A DNA stretch of 64,000 bases from Afipia sp. 1NLS2 (GCF_000178995.1 NZ_ADVZ01000003.1:248001-312000), one strand, 5' to 3'; numbered from the stretch's first letter, positions 37,946 to 47,374 are shown. Notes: generated by a model from the letters alone, not told the origin. Numbers and translations are program-made.

Positions 37946-38647
37946 ATGATCGGATGTTGGAGAGGTTTGCGCCGGGGGCTGGCTTCGCTCGCTCTCGTCT
38001 CGGGCGCGCTGCTGCTGGCAGGCGCGAACGCATCCGCGCAGGATCATCGCCAGAACGCGCCGGGCGCTTTCGATTTCTATGTGCTGTCGCTGTCGTGGTC
38101 GCCGTCCTTCTGCGAGGCCGCGCGCGAGCGCGGCAGCAACGGGCGCAGCACGCAGGCACAGTGCGGCGGGCGTCCCTATTCGTTCGTGGTGCATGGGCTG
38201 TGGCCGCAATATGAGCGCGGCTATCCCGAATATTGCCGGCGGCCCGCGCCGCGGCTCGACCGCAACGTCATGCGCTCGATGCTCGATCTGATGCCGGCAC
38301 CGGGGCTGATCTACAGCGAGTGGGACAAGCACGGCACCTGCGCGGGGCTTGGCGCGCGCGCCTATTTCGAGACCATCCGCAAGGCCCGCGCCACGGTGAA
38401 GATTCCGGAGGAATATCTCGACCTCGCCGCGCCCAAGACGGTGTCGCCGAACGAGGTGGAGGAAGCCTTCATCAAGGCCAATCCGGGCCTCAGCGCCTCC
38501 GCCATCGCCGTGCGCTGCGACAGCCGCAGGCTTGGTGAGGTGCGGATCTGTATGAACAAGGATCTGCAGTTCCGTGCCTGTGAGCAGGTCGATCGCAGCG
38601 CCTGCCGCCGCAACCAGATCGTGATGCCGCCGATGCGCGGCGGCTAG
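37946..38647 (+). CDS. periplasmic ribonuclease T2 family protein
   Basis: A 233-residue exported RNase T2. Signal peptide to about residue 31 (ALLLAGANASAQ). The two active-site blocks are intact: FVVHGLWPQ with H83 and EWDKHGTC with E125 and H129. Cysteines around both blocks (QCGG, EYCRR, GTCAG, VRCDS, RICMN, RACEQ) support a disulfide-rich periplasmic enzyme. It cleaves single-stranded RNA without strong base preference in the family; here it probably scavenges RNA. ATG 37946 is chosen over upstream in-frame starts because it begins the signal peptide. Confidence 0.93.
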   Translation: MIGCWRGLRRGLASLALVSGALLLAGANASAQDHRQNAPGAFDFYVLSLSWSPSFCEAARERGSNGRSTQAQCGGRPYSFVVHGLWPQYERGYPEYCRRPAPRLDRNVMRSMLDLMPAPGLIYSEWDKHGTCAGLGARAYFETIRKARATVKIPEEYLDLAAPKTVSPNEVEEAFIKANPGLSASAIAVRCDSRRLGEVRICMNKDLQFRACEQVDRSACRRNQIVMPPMRGG

Positions 38648-38714
38648 GCGTGGTGCGCTTTTGCGCAAAGGCTAAGGCTTTGCGTAAACCGCCGCCATGT
38701 CGTAAGCCGCGCCG

Positions 38715-39578
38715 ATGAATTATCGCCACGCCTTCCACGCCGGCAATTTCGCGGACGTCATCAAGCATATCGTGCTGACGCGGATCCTGACCTATCTGCA
38801 CCAGAAGCAGTCGGCGTTTCGCGTCATCGACACTCATGCGGGCGCGGGCCGTTACGACCTGACCGGCGACGAGGCGGAGCGCAGCGGCGAGTGGCGGTTC
38901 GGCGTCGCGCGGATTTTGCAGGCGCGGTTTTCAGACGAAGTGCAGGCGCTGGTCGCGCCCTATCTCGACATCGTCCGCGCCTTCAATCCGCCGCGCGAAC
39001 TGATCGCCTATCCCGGTTCGCCCCTGATTGCGCGGGCGCTGCTGCGGCCGCAGGACCGGATGGTGGCGTGCGAGATTCAGGACGCCGCCCGCAAGGAGTT
39101 GATCCGCAATCTCTCCCGCGATCCGCAGGCCCGCGTGGTCGATCTCGACGGCTGGACCGCGCTGACCGCCTACGTGCCGCCGAATGAACGGCGCGGGCTG
39201 GTGCTGATTGATCCGCCGTTCGAGGACAAGGATGAATTCTCCCGCCTCGCGGAGAAATTCGCTGCGGCCTATGCGAAATGGCCGACCGGGATCTACATGC
39301 TCTGGTACCCGGCCAAGGACCGGCGCGGCCCGGACCGGCTTGCACGGGAGATCGCCTCGGTTGCGGCTGCGCGCGAGGGTGGCGGTGAGAATTGCCTGCG
39401 CGTCGAATTCAGCGTCGCGCCGCAGACGGCTGACAGCGGGCTCGTCTCGGCCGGGCTTTTGATCGTCAACCCGCCCTGGACGCTCGCCTCCGAGCTCAAA
39501 ACGGTCCTGCCCGAGCTGGAGAAGCCGCTCGGCCTCGGTGGCGCTGGGCGTTATCGCATCGAAGTCGTCCGCCCCTGA
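38715..39578 (+). CDS. rlmJ: 23S rRNA (adenine2030-N6)-methyltransferase
   Basis: Methylates A2030 of 23S rRNA. The 287-residue protein begins MNYRHAFHAGNFADVIKH, the family signature, has the SAM-binding DTHAGAGRYDL near residue 38 and the catalytic LIDPPFEDKDEF near residue 163. It lies alone between the RNase T2 gene and the cold-shock gene. Confidence 0.95.
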   Translation: MNYRHAFHAGNFADVIKHIVLTRILTYLHQKQSAFRVIDTHAGAGRYDLTGDEAERSGEWRFGVARILQARFSDEVQALVAPYLDIVRAFNPPRELIAYPGSPLIARALLRPQDRMVACEIQDAARKELIRNLSRDPQARVVDLDGWTALTAYVPPNERRGLVLIDPPFEDKDEFSRLAEKFAAAYAKWPTGIYMLWYPAKDRRGPDRLAREIASVAAAREGGGENCLRVEFSVAPQTADSGLVSAGLLIVNPPWTLASELKTVLPELEKPLGLGGAGRYRIEVVRP

Positions 39579-39715
39579 GGCCTTCCCTCCGCAGTCTGGT
39601 ATTTTTTCGAACTTGCCACATAGGCAATAGTCAAGTCTGCGCGGCAGTGATTAGCTGATTGCCGGGGGGCTGGCGTGGGGACGCCGGTCGAAGATACGTG
39701 CGGGGAGGGGATCCC

Positions 39716-39931
39716 ATGGCAATGACGGGGGTCGTGAAGTTTTTCAATGCGGAGCGGGGCTACGGGTTCATCAAGCCCGATGACGGTGGGCGGGATGTCT
39801 TCGTTCACATCACCGCGGTCGAGAAAGCGGGATTGAAAAACCTGACCGAAGGGCAGCACATCACGTTCGAGGTCGAGCCCGACAAGAAGGGCAAGGGCCC
39901 GAAAGCGGTCGACCTCGTGGTCTCGTCCTGA
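39716..39931 (+). CDS. cold-shock domain protein (CspA family)
   Basis: A 71-residue OB-fold protein with RNP1 (ERGYGFIKP) and RNP2 (DVFVHITAV) nucleic acid-binding motifs. It should act as an RNA chaperone. Start ATG 39716 has GGGGAGGGG six bases upstream. The 137-base leader before it is typical of csp genes, but I cannot fold it here; it contains a TTGCC-ACATA-GGCAA repeat at 39613-39627. Whether it is cold-inducible cannot be told. Confidence 0.95.
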   Translation: MAMTGVVKFFNAERGYGFIKPDDGGRDVFVHITAVEKAGLKNLTEGQHITFEVEPDKKGKGPKAVDLVVSS

Positions 39932-39947
39932 AGTCTTTCGCTCCATG

Positions 39948-39975
39948 AAAAATCCCGGGCGCAAGGCCCGGGATT
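39948..39975 (-). terminator. rho-independent terminator of the outer-membrane protein gene
   Basis: AATCCCGGGC at 39951-39960 pairs perfectly with GCCCGGGATT at 39966-39975, loop of five. On the minus strand the stem is followed by a run of five T (AAAAA at 39948-39952), placing it 30 bases after the barrel gene stop. It also lies just past the csp stop. Confidence 0.8.
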
Positions 39976-40005
39976 GAAAAGCGCGAAGCGGTGCTTTCGC
40001 TGCGA

Positions 40006-40635
40006 TCAGAAGTGATAGTTCACGCCGACGCGCACGGTCGAGAACTGATAGCCGTTCGGCAGACCGGTGATTAGGAAGTTGCTGCTGTCGAGATCGACGT
40101 ACATGTACTCGGCCTTGAGCGACCAGTTGTTGGTGAGCGCGAATTCGGCGCCGCCGCCCACGGTCCAGCCCGCGGTGGTGTGAGTTTCGCTCAGGCCCGG
40201 CATGGTGCCCTTCAACTGGCCGAAGGCCAGACCGCCGGTGCCGTAGATCATGAAATTCGGGTTGATGGCGTAGCCGACGCGGCCGCGAATGGTGCCGTAC
40301 CAGGGGTTGGAGAACTTCCATGCCGCGAAGGTGTCGTCGGCGCCGGTGGCCTGCAGGTCGGCTTCGAGGCCAAGCACCCAGGGGGTGCCGAACTGCCAGT
40401 TGTAGCCACCCTGGATACCGCCGCTGAACCCGGAAGGGCTGGTCCCGCTGTTGGAGACGTCGCCGAAATTGTAGCCGAGGTTGGCGCCGAGATAGGGGCC
40501 CGCCCAGCTATAGCCGTTCAGCGGCTGGTTGACGGTGTAGGGCTGCGCCTGACGGCGATAGCTGAGATCGGCGGCCTGGGCGCTCGCAGCGCTGCTCAGG
40601 GCCAGGATCGCTACTCCGAGGGCTTTCTTCAACAT
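40006..40635 (-). CDS. small outer-membrane beta-barrel protein (Omp25/RopB-like)
   Basis: A 209-residue protein with signal peptide MLKKALGVAILALSSAASAQA and an eight-strand-type barrel: alternating aromatic segments (GPYLGANLGYNFG, GGIQGGYNWQFG, YGTIRGRVGYA, WSLKAEYMYVDL) and a terminal Phe (RVGVNYHF) needed for BAM insertion. The family is abundant in rhizobia and Brucella, where members are surface antigens or structural proteins. Its upstream region carries two CtrA-like boxes and an inverted repeat. Start ATG 40635. Confidence 0.92.
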   Translation of the reverse strand: MLKKALGVAILALSSAASAQAADLSYRRQAQPYTVNQPLNGYSWAGPYLGANLGYNFGDVSNSGTSPSGFSGGIQGGYNWQFGTPWVLGLEADLQATGADDTFAAWKFSNPWYGTIRGRVGYAINPNFMIYGTGGLAFGQLKGTMPGLSETHTTAGWTVGGGAEFALTNNWSLKAEYMYVDLDSSNFLITGLPNGYQFSTVRVGVNYHF

Positions 40636-40732
40636 CTCAAATACTCCCGACGCATACGCTACTGACTTTTCGACCCGCGCCTCCAAGGCGGGGGTCACGG
40701 GCCATCGTGGTTACGAAAGCCCGTCTTTTCTG

Positions 40733-40757
40733 CGTAAAATTTATCGAGAGTTTTACG
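40733..40757. promoter_or_regulatory. inverted repeat in the omp/uvrC intergenic region
   Basis: CGTAAAA at 40733-40739 and TTTTACG at 40751-40757 are 7-bp perfect arms around 11 bases, about 98 bases upstream of the barrel gene start. Candidate operator; regulator unknown. Confidence 0.4.
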
Positions 40758-40813
40758 TTAAACACTTCTTAACGCGGGGTTTTCGGGGTGGATCGTTGTT
40801 AAGAGAATCTTAC
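40758..40813. promoter_or_regulatory. pair of CtrA-like boxes
   Basis: TTAA-N7-TTAA followed by C at 40758-40773 is a full match to the alphaproteobacterial CtrA consensus; a second copy at 40799-40813 reads TTAA-N7-TTAC. They lie 41 bases apart, between the barrel gene (minus) and uvrC (plus). In an otherwise GC-rich sequence two such boxes close together are unlikely by chance, but CtrA binding itself is inference. Confidence 0.55.
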
Positions 40814-40855
40814 CGACCGCTGGCCCTCAGCCTCCGCGATCACTAATTTGGGGCC

Positions 40856-42934
40856 ATGAATAGCGACGATCATGAAAGATCGATGGCCGCACCGGGGCGG
40901 AGCGTTGATGATCCGGTGACGAATCCGCCGGCACCCGGCGGCGCGCAGGCGCCGGGTTCCTCCGATGTCCCGCCGCAGGACAGCGACCTTGCCGTGACCA
41001 ACCCGGAGGAGGACGACTCCGCGCTTCCCGAGCCGGTGGAGGATGAGGCCGAATGGGGCAGCGAGAGCCGCCTCGGAGTCGGCCGCGCCGTGATCGAGCA
41101 GGCGGTGAAGCTCGCGCCAACCTCTCCTGGCGTCTACCGCATGCTCAACGAGAGCGGCGACGTGCTCTATGTCGGCAAGGCCAAGAACGTCAAAAAGCGG
41201 CTTTCGTCCTACGCCCGCCCGACCGGCCATGTGGTGCGGATCGCGCGCATGATCGCGATGACGGTGAATGTCGAGATCGTCTCGACTGAAACCGAGACCG
41301 AGGCGCTGCTGCTGGAAGCGAACCTCATCAAGCAGTTGCGGCCACGCTTCAACGTGCTGCTGCGCGACGACAAGTCGTTTCCCTATATTCTCATCACCGG
41401 CGATCACTGGGCGCCGCAGCTCGTCAAGCATCGCGGCGCGCAGACGCGGCCCGGCCGCTATTTCGGGCCGTTCGCCTCCGTCGGCGCAGTCAACCGCACG
41501 CTGACGGCGCTGCAGCGCGCGTTTCTGATCCGCTCCTGCACGGATTCGTTTTTCGAGGGCCGCACCCGGCCTTGCCTGTTGTTCCAGATCAAGCGCTGCG
41601 CGGGGCCGTGCACCGGCGAGATCGATTTCCCCGCCTATACCCAGCTTGTGCGGGAGGCGACCGACTTCCTCTCCGGCCGCAGCCGCGCGGTGAAAGAGCA
41701 ACTCGCCGCGGAGATGGAGAAGGCCTCCGCCGAGCTCGAATTCGAGCGCGCGGCACTGTATCGCGACCGTCTGGCCGCGCTGTCGGCGGTGCAGGCGCAG
41801 CAGGGCATCAATCCGCGCACGGTGGAGGAGGCGGACGTGTTCGCCATCCATCAGGAGGGCGGCTATAGCTGCGTCGAGGTGTTTTTCTTCCGCACCGGGC
41901 AGAACTGGGGCAACCGCGCCTATTTCCCACGCGCAGACAAGTCGCTGACGGCGGAGGAGGTGCTGGGCTCGTTCCTGTCGCAATTCTACGACGGCAAGCC
42001 GCCGCCGAAGCTCGTCCTCCTCTCCCACAAGATCGAGGAAGGCGAACTGCTGGCCAGCGCGCTCAGCGTCAAGGCCGGATTCAAGGTCGAGGTTTCGACG
42101 CCGCAGCGCGGCGAGAAAAAGGAACTGGTCAATCACGCGCTGACCAACGCGCGCGAGGCGCTGGGCCGCAAGCTCGCCGACACCGCCACGCAGACGCGGC
42201 TTCTCGACAGCCTCGTGAGCGCGCTGCAATTGCCGCAGCCGCCGCGCCGGATCGAGATCTACGACAACAGCCACATTCAGGGCACCAATGCGGTCGGCGC
42301 CATGGTGGTCGCGGGGCCGGAAGGCTTCATGAAGAACCAGTATCGCAAATTCAACATCCGCTCTGAAAATCTCACGCCGGGCGACGATTACGGCATGATG
42401 CGCGAGGTGTTGCAGCGCCGTTTCAAGCGGCTATTGTCGGCGGAGGCGGGCGCGCAGGCCAAGGACGATGACGTCCCGCAATGGCCGGACCTCGTCATCA
42501 TCGACGGCGGCCTTGGGCAGTTGAACGCGGTGCGCCAGATTTTCGATGAACTCGGCGTCACTGGCGTCTCGTTGATGTCGGTCGCCAAGGGGCCGGACCG
42601 TGACGCCGGGCGCGAGACGCTGTTCCTGCCGGACCGCCCGGCCATCAAGCTCGAGCCGCGCGATCCGGTGCTGTATTTCATCCAGAGGCTGCGCGACGAG
42701 GCACACCGTTTCGTGATCGGATCGCACCGCAAGCTGCGCAAGAAGGACATCCGCGAGGCGGGCTTGCAGGAAATTCCGGGCATCGGCCCGGCCCGCAAGC
42801 GGGCGCTGCTGCATCATTTCGGAACGTTGAAGGAAATCGAGCGCGCCTCGCTGGCAGACCTTGGCAAGGTTCCAGGCGTGAGCGCCGAAAGCGCGCGGCG
42901 AATCCACGATTTCTTCCATCCCGCTCGGTCCTGA
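40856..42934 (+). CDS. uvrC: excinuclease ABC subunit C
   Basis: Makes both incisions in nucleotide excision repair. The 692-residue product has a poorly conserved acidic N-terminal extension of about 75 residues, the GIY-YIG nuclease ([20 protein letters not shown]), a UVR segment ([18 protein letters not shown]), the RNase H-like endonuclease domain ([31 protein letters not shown]) and tandem helix-hairpin-helix motifs at the end ([22 protein letters not shown]). Divergent from the barrel gene. Confidence 0.97.
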   Translation: MNSDDHERSMAAPGRSVDDPVTNPPAPGGAQAPGSSDVPPQDSDLAVTNPEEDDSALPEPVEDEAEWGSESRLGVGRAVIEQAVKLAPTSPGVYRMLNESGDVLYVGKAKNVKKRLSSYARPTGHVVRIARMIAMTVNVEIVSTETETEALLLEANLIKQLRPRFNVLLRDDKSFPYILITGDHWAPQLVKHRGAQTRPGRYFGPFASVGAVNRTLTALQRAFLIRSCTDSFFEGRTRPCLLFQIKRCAGPCTGEIDFPAYTQLVREATDFLSGRSRAVKEQLAAEMEKASAELEFERAALYRDRLAALSAVQAQQGINPRTVEEADVFAIHQEGGYSCVEVFFFRTGQNWGNRAYFPRADKSLTAEEVLGSFLSQFYDGKPPPKLVLLSHKIEEGELLASALSVKAGFKVEVSTPQRGEKKELVNHALTNAREALGRKLADTATQTRLLDSLVSALQLPQPPRRIEIYDNSHIQGTNAVGAMVVAGPEGFMKNQYRKFNIRSENLTPGDDYGMMREVLQRRFKRLLSAEAGAQAKDDDVPQWPDLVIIDGGLGQLNAVRQIFDELGVTGVSLMSVAKGPDRDAGRETLFLPDRPAIKLEPRDPVLYFIQRLRDEAHRFVIGSHRKLRKKDIREAGLQEIPGIGPARKRALLHHFGTLKEIERASLADLGKVPGVSAESARRIHDFFHPARS

Positions 42935-43017
42935 CCGGTGAGCCTGACAGGGGACATAACCGCCATGATCGCCTTCGGTGTTGACCTTGGGAGCCGCACA
43001 GTATTGGTATCGTGCCC

Positions 43018-43629
43018 ATGTCCAGTGTGACCACCCGCAAGCCGCTCAAACACTCGTTTGCGCTGCCGAATATCCTGACCTATTCGCGGATCGCGGCCGT
43101 GCCGATCGTGGTCGCCTGCATGTATGCCCAGTCGATCGGCAACGGGCCCTTGTGGCTGCGCTGGGTCGCGCTCGCGGTCTTCATCATTGCCGCGGTCACC
43201 GATTTCTTCGACGGCTATTACGCGCGGATGTGGAATCAGCAATCCGCGTTCGGGCGGATGCTCGATCCGATTGCCGATAAATTGCTGGTGGCGTCGTGCC
43301 TTCTGATGCTGGCGGCGGACGAGACCATCAAGGGCTGGTCGCTATGGGCCGCGATCGTGATCCTGTGCCGCGAAATTCTGGTCTCGGGGTTGCGCGAATA
43401 TCTCGCGGCGCTCCATGTCCGCGTCCCGGTGACGCAGCTTGCGAAGTGGAAGACCGCTGTTCAACTGGTGTCTATCGGGTTTCTGATCGCGGGTGAGGCG
43501 GGCGAGGCGATCCTGCCGCCGACCATCCCGATCGGAATCACGCTGTTGTGGATATCGGCTCTCGTCACGCTCTATACCGGCTGGGACTATTTCCGTTCCG
43601 GCATCCATCATCTGGTGGAGGATGAGTGA
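43018..43629 (+). CDS. pgsA: CDP-diacylglycerol-glycerol-3-phosphate 3-phosphatidyltransferase
   Basis: Makes phosphatidylglycerol phosphate in the inner membrane. The 203-residue multi-helix protein has the CDP-alcohol phosphotransferase motif DG(x)2AR(x)8G(x)3D(x)3D as FDGYYARMWNQQSAFGRMLD. I use ATG 43018; GTG 43012 is in frame and also possible. Its stop overlaps the moaD start (TGATG). Confidence 0.94.
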   Translation: MSSVTTRKPLKHSFALPNILTYSRIAAVPIVVACMYAQSIGNGPLWLRWVALAVFIIAAVTDFFDGYYARMWNQQSAFGRMLDPIADKLLVASCLLMLAADETIKGWSLWAAIVILCREILVSGLREYLAALHVRVPVTQLAKWKTAVQLVSIGFLIAGEAGEAILPPTIPIGITLLWISALVTLYTGWDYFRSGIHHLVEDE

Positions 43630-43880
43630 TGAAGGTTCTTTATTTCGCATGGGTGCGCGAGCGTATCGGCAAGGCGGAAGAGACGATCGATCCGCCCGCC
43701 GCCATCCGTACGGTCGGTGACCTGATCGGCTGGCTGACGCAGCGCGGCGAGGAATACGCCCGCGCCTTCGAGAAGCCCGCGATCATTCGCGCCGCCATCG
43801 ACCACACCCATGTCAAACCGGACGCGGCGATTGCGGGCGCGCGCGAGATCGCATTTTTCCCGCCGATGACCGGCGGCTGA
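43629..43880 (+). CDS. moaD: molybdopterin synthase sulfur carrier subunit
   Basis: Ubiquitin-fold sulfur carrier that delivers sulfide for molybdopterin formation. The 83-residue protein ends in the required Gly-Gly (FFPPMTGG), which is adenylated and thiocarboxylated by MoeB. It is followed after nine bases by moaE, its partner subunit, and preceded by pgsA in a coupled arrangement common in this family of bacteria. Confidence 0.95.
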   Translation: MKVLYFAWVRERIGKAEETIDPPAAIRTVGDLIGWLTQRGEEYARAFEKPAIIRAAIDHTHVKPDAAIAGAREIAFFPPMTGG

Positions 43881-43889
43881 GCCATCACG

Positions 43890-44363
43890 ATGACCATCCC
43901 GATCACAGTTCGCGTGCAGCATGACGATTTCGATGTCGCGCTCGAAACCAGAATGCTGACTGCGAACCGCCCGGACATTGGCGCGGTGGTGAGCTTTATC
44001 GGCATCTGCCGCAGCGGCGATGACGATCTGGCGATTTCGGAGATGACGCTGGAGCATTATCCCGGCATGGCGGAGACCGAGATCCGCCGTCATGCCGAGG
44101 AAGCGCGCAAGCGCTGGCAGTTGTCCGGCGTCACCGTGATCCATCGCTTCGGCACTGTTACGCCGGGTGACAATATCGTGCTGGTGCTGACGGCATCGCC
44201 GCACCGCGAGGCGGCATTTCAGGCGGCGGAATTTCTGATGGATTATCTCAAGACCAACGCGCCGTTCTGGAAATCGGAAAAGCGCCTGTCCGGGACCAAA
44301 GGCGTTTGGGTCGAGGCACACAGCGCTGACGACGCAGCGACCTCGCGCTGGGAGCGCAAATAA
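43890..44363 (+). CDS. moaE: molybdopterin synthase catalytic subunit
   Basis: Converts precursor Z (cPMP) to molybdopterin using thiocarboxylated MoaD. The 157-residue protein has GAVVSFIGICR near residue 32, EHYPGMAE near residue 55, RFGTVTPGD near residue 87 and the catalytic-site KTNAPFWKSE near residue 120 (active Lys). Overlaps prmB by one base (AATAATG junction). Confidence 0.95.
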   Translation: MTIPITVRVQHDDFDVALETRMLTANRPDIGAVVSFIGICRSGDDDLAISEMTLEHYPGMAETEIRRHAEEARKRWQLSGVTVIHRFGTVTPGDNIVLVLTASPHREAAFQAAEFLMDYLKTNAPFWKSEKRLSGTKGVWVEAHSADDAATSRWERK

Positions 44364-45340
44364 TGGCACGCAAGACGACGAAGGCGACGCGCGCTGTGTC
44401 GCGCCGCAAGGCTGCGCCGCGTGTTAAGGCCGCTCCTGTTGCGAAGCCCGGTGAATTGCTGACGCTGCTGGATGTCCTGCGTTATGCAGTCAGCCGCTTC
44501 AACGAGGCTGAACTGGTGTTCGCGCATGGCACCACTGATCCGGTGGCGGAGGCGGCGTTCCTCGTCACCGAGGCGCTGCATCTTGCGCCCGAGCAGTTCG
44601 AGACGTTCGCGCAGGCGCGGGTGACCAAGGCGGAAGCCGCAAAACTGCTTAGCCTGATCGGTCAGCGCGTGCGCACGCGCAAGCCCGTGGCCTATCTCGT
44701 CAACAAGATCTACATGCGCGGGCTGCCGTTCTATGTCGACGAGCGCGTGATCGTGCCGCGCTCCTTCATCGGCGAATTGCTGGATTCACATTTCGGCGGC
44801 GACAGCGAAATGCCACTGATCGACGATCCGGGCAGCGTCGGGCGTGTACTCGATCTGTGCACCGGTTCGGGCTGCCTTGCCATTCTGGCGGCGCAGACGT
44901 TCTTCAACGCGACGCTGGATGCGGTCGATCTCTCGAAGGATGCGCTCGCGGTGGCGGCGAAGAACGTCGCCGACTACGGCCTCGAAGATCGCATCTCGCT
45001 GCACAAGGGCAACCTGTTCGCGCCGCTCGGCAACGAACGCTACGACCTCATCATCTCCAATCCGCCCTATGTCGACGCGGAGGGGATGGCTTCGCTGCCG
45101 CCGGAATGCCGGCACGAGCCGAAACTCGCCTTCGACGGCGGTGCGGACGGCATCGACATCGTCCGGCGGATTATCAATGAAGCGGCTGCGCACCTCACAC
45201 CGAATGGCGGCCTGCTCTGCGAGGTCGGCCGCTGCCGCGAGGCGGTGGAGGATGCTTTCCCGACCCTGCCGCTGCTTTGGCTCGACACCGAGGAGTCGGA
45301 AGGCGAGGTGTTCTGGGTCGGCGCGCAGGATTTAGCCTGA
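44363..45340 (+). CDS. prmB: 50S ribosomal protein L3 glutamine methyltransferase
   Basis: N5-methylates a Gln of ribosomal protein L3. The 325-residue protein has a basic N-terminal extension of about 30 residues, the PrmB/HemK N-terminal helical domain, the SAM motif VLDLCTGSGCLAILAA near residue 165 and the Gln-binding NPPYVDAEGM near residue 233. FIGELLD near residue 137 favours PrmB over PrmC. Last gene of the pgsA-moaD-moaE-prmB run. Confidence 0.93.
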   Translation: MARKTTKATRAVSRRKAAPRVKAAPVAKPGELLTLLDVLRYAVSRFNEAELVFAHGTTDPVAEAAFLVTEALHLAPEQFETFAQARVTKAEAAKLLSLIGQRVRTRKPVAYLVNKIYMRGLPFYVDERVIVPRSFIGELLDSHFGGDSEMPLIDDPGSVGRVLDLCTGSGCLAILAAQTFFNATLDAVDLSKDALAVAAKNVADYGLEDRISLHKGNLFAPLGNERYDLIISNPPYVDAEGMASLPPECRHEPKLAFDGGADGIDIVRRIINEAAAHLTPNGGLLCEVGRCREAVEDAFPTLPLLWLDTEESEGEVFWVGAQDLA

Positions 45341-45361
45341 TCTGATTTCAAGGAGGCCGAC

Positions 45362-45826
45362 ATGTCGGATGCAAAAGGCTTTCTGTGCGAAGCCATCGAA
45401 CTTGCGCGCGAGAATGTCCGCAAGGGCGGTCGCCCGTTCGGCGCGGTGCTGGTCAAGGATGGCAAGGTGATTGCAACCGGCGTCAACGAGATTCTCGAGA
45501 CTGGCGACCCGACCACCCATGCCGAGTTGCAGGCCATTCGCGTGGCCAGCCACGTGCTCGGCAGTCCGCGTCTCGACGGTTGCACGATCTATGCGAGCGG
45601 CCATCCTTGCCCGATGTGCCTCTCGGCCATGCATCTCACCGGGATTCGGGAATTCGCCTACGCTTATTCCAATGAGGAAGGCGAGCCTTACAGCCTGTCC
45701 ACGGCGAAAGTCTATGCCGAGATGGCCAAGCCGCTGGCCGCACAATCCGTGAAGGCCACTCACATTCCGGTTCGCATCGAAGGTGAAGACCCTTACGAGA
45801 TGTGGAAAGCGCGCTCGGCGGTATAG
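45362..45826 (+). CDS. nucleoside/guanine deaminase family protein
   Basis: A 154-residue zinc-dependent cytidine deaminase superfamily enzyme. Zinc site and catalytic Glu are HAELQ near residue 54 and PCPMCLSA near residue 83. FGAVLVKDGKVIA and the C-terminal Tyr/Trp-rich end resemble guanine deaminases (GuaD type) more than TadA. It starts 21 bases after prmB. Substrate cannot be fixed from sequence. Confidence 0.87.
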   Translation: MSDAKGFLCEAIELARENVRKGGRPFGAVLVKDGKVIATGVNEILETGDPTTHAELQAIRVASHVLGSPRLDGCTIYASGHPCPMCLSAMHLTGIREFAYAYSNEEGEPYSLSTAKVYAEMAKPLAAQSVKATHIPVRIEGEDPYEMWKARSAV

Positions 45827-45924
45827 GGAAAGGCAAGCCTCCGGCAGTCCGGCCGCCATGATGTTGCGATATTCTGCGGCTTGATGGCTGCAGTTTCGCC
45901 CCCGCTGCCTATCTGTCAACGATC

Positions 45925-47337
45925 ATGCTTTTCGTAACTCCCCAGAGCGTCTCGACGCGAGAAGTCTGGCGCGATGAATTTCGCGCGATGCTCGCGCTTG
46001 GCTGGCCGCTGGTGCTGACCAATCTCGTGCAGATCGCGCTGACCACGACCGATGTGATCGTGGTGGGGCGTCTTGGGCCGACGGCGCTCGCCGCAGCAAC
46101 CCTCGGGGTCAATCTCTATCTCGCGGTGCTGCTGTTCGGCATCGGACTGCTCACGGCGACCTCGCCGATGATGGCGAGCGCGATCGGGCGCAAGCTGCAT
46201 ATGGTGCGCGACGTGCGCCGCACATTCCGGCAGGGATTGTGGAGCGCGCTGATCATCGCGGTACCGAGCTGGATTCTGCTGTGGCAGGCGGAAGCGATCC
46301 TGATCGCGTTCCGGCTCAATCCCACGTTGGCGGCGGAGGCTGCCGCCTTCATGCACCATCTGCAATGGGGATTGCTGCCCTCGCTGGGTTACATCGTGCT
46401 GCGCTCGTTCGTTGCCGCATTGGAGCGGCCGGTGTGGGCGCTGGTCATCACCGGCATGTCGTTCTTTTTCAATATCGCCGCGAACTACGCGCTGGTGTTT
46501 GGCCATTTCGGCTTTCCGGCGATGGGGCTGCGCGGCGCGGGCACGGCAACGGCGCTCTCCAACCTGTTTCTGTTTACGGGCATGGTTGTAGTGGTGATGT
46601 GTGCGGCGCGTTTCCGCCGCTATCGCCTGTTCGGCCATTGGTGGCGGCCGGACTGGCCGCGGTTGCGGACGCTGTGGCGGATCGGTTTGCCGATCGGCGC
46701 GACCGTGATGTTCGAGATCACGGTGTTCAACGCAGCCGTGTTCCTGATGGGGCAGTTCGGCACCGATGCCATCGCCGCTCATGCCATCGCGATCCAGATC
46801 GCATCGACCACCTTTATGGTGCCGATGGGCGTGGGGCAGGCGGCGACGGTGCGCGTCGGTCTTGCCTATGGCGCGCGCGATGCGGACGGAATCACGCGCG
46901 CGGGCTGGACCGCCTTTGCGCTGGCCATCGCCTTCATGGCGGCGATGAGCGCGCTGATGCTGACTGCGCCGCGATTGCTGATCGCGGCCTTTGTCGATCT
47001 CAACGATCCGGCCAATGCCGCCGTCGTCGGCCTCGCGGTGTCGTTCCTGATGTGGGCGGCGGTCTTCCAGATCTTCGATGGCGCGCAGGTGGTCGGCGCG
47101 GGCATGCTGCGCGGTTTGCAGGATACAAGGGTGCCGATGGTCTACGCCGCCATCGGCTATTGGGGCATCGGCATGTCGCTGAGCCTGCTGTTCGCGTTCA
47201 GGCTCGGCTTCGGCGGTACCGGCATCTGGATCGGGCTGGCCTCGGGCCTTGCGGTCGTCGCCTGCGCGATGATCGGACGCTGGATGCGCCGCGCCCGACT
47301 GGGACTGGTGCCGGTAAACGAAAACGCCGCAGCGTAG
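45925..47337 (+). CDS. MATE family multidrug efflux transporter
   Basis: A 470-residue inner-membrane protein with about 12 transmembrane helices in two repeated halves. The N-half begins ALGWPLVLTNLVQIALTTTDVIVVGRLG and the C-half RIGLPIGATVMFEITVFNAAVFLMGQFG, the paired MatE domains, each with a family-typical Gln/Gly-rich helix. MATE proteins export cationic drugs or metabolites using Na+ or H+ gradients. NorM is the nearest named type. The 3' end overlaps a hairpin that serves as terminator for ilvE. Confidence 0.93.
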   Translation: MLFVTPQSVSTREVWRDEFRAMLALGWPLVLTNLVQIALTTTDVIVVGRLGPTALAAATLGVNLYLAVLLFGIGLLTATSPMMASAIGRKLHMVRDVRRTFRQGLWSALIIAVPSWILLWQAEAILIAFRLNPTLAAEAAAFMHHLQWGLLPSLGYIVLRSFVAALERPVWALVITGMSFFFNIAANYALVFGHFGFPAMGLRGAGTATALSNLFLFTGMVVVVMCAARFRRYRLFGHWWRPDWPRLRTLWRIGLPIGATVMFEITVFNAAVFLMGQFGTDAIAAHAIAIQIASTTFMVPMGVGQAATVRVGLAYGARDADGITRAGWTAFALAIAFMAAMSALMLTAPRLLIAAFVDLNDPANAAVVGLAVSFLMWAAVFQIFDGAQVVGAGMLRGLQDTRVPMVYAAIGYWGIGMSLSLLFAFRLGFGGTGIWIGLASGLAVVACAMIGRWMRRARLGLVPVNENAAA

Positions 47338-47347
47338 GCTGCGGCGT
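47316..47347 (-). terminator. rho-independent terminator of ilvE
   Basis: ACGCCGCAGC (47324-47333) pairs perfectly with GCTGCGGCGT (47338-47347), loop GTAG. On the minus strand it is followed by TTTCGTTT, 28 bases after the ilvE stop. The stem covers the last codons of the convergent MATE gene. Confidence 0.78.
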
Positions 47348-47374
47348 CATTCGAAACTTGTTAAGGCGAATGGA

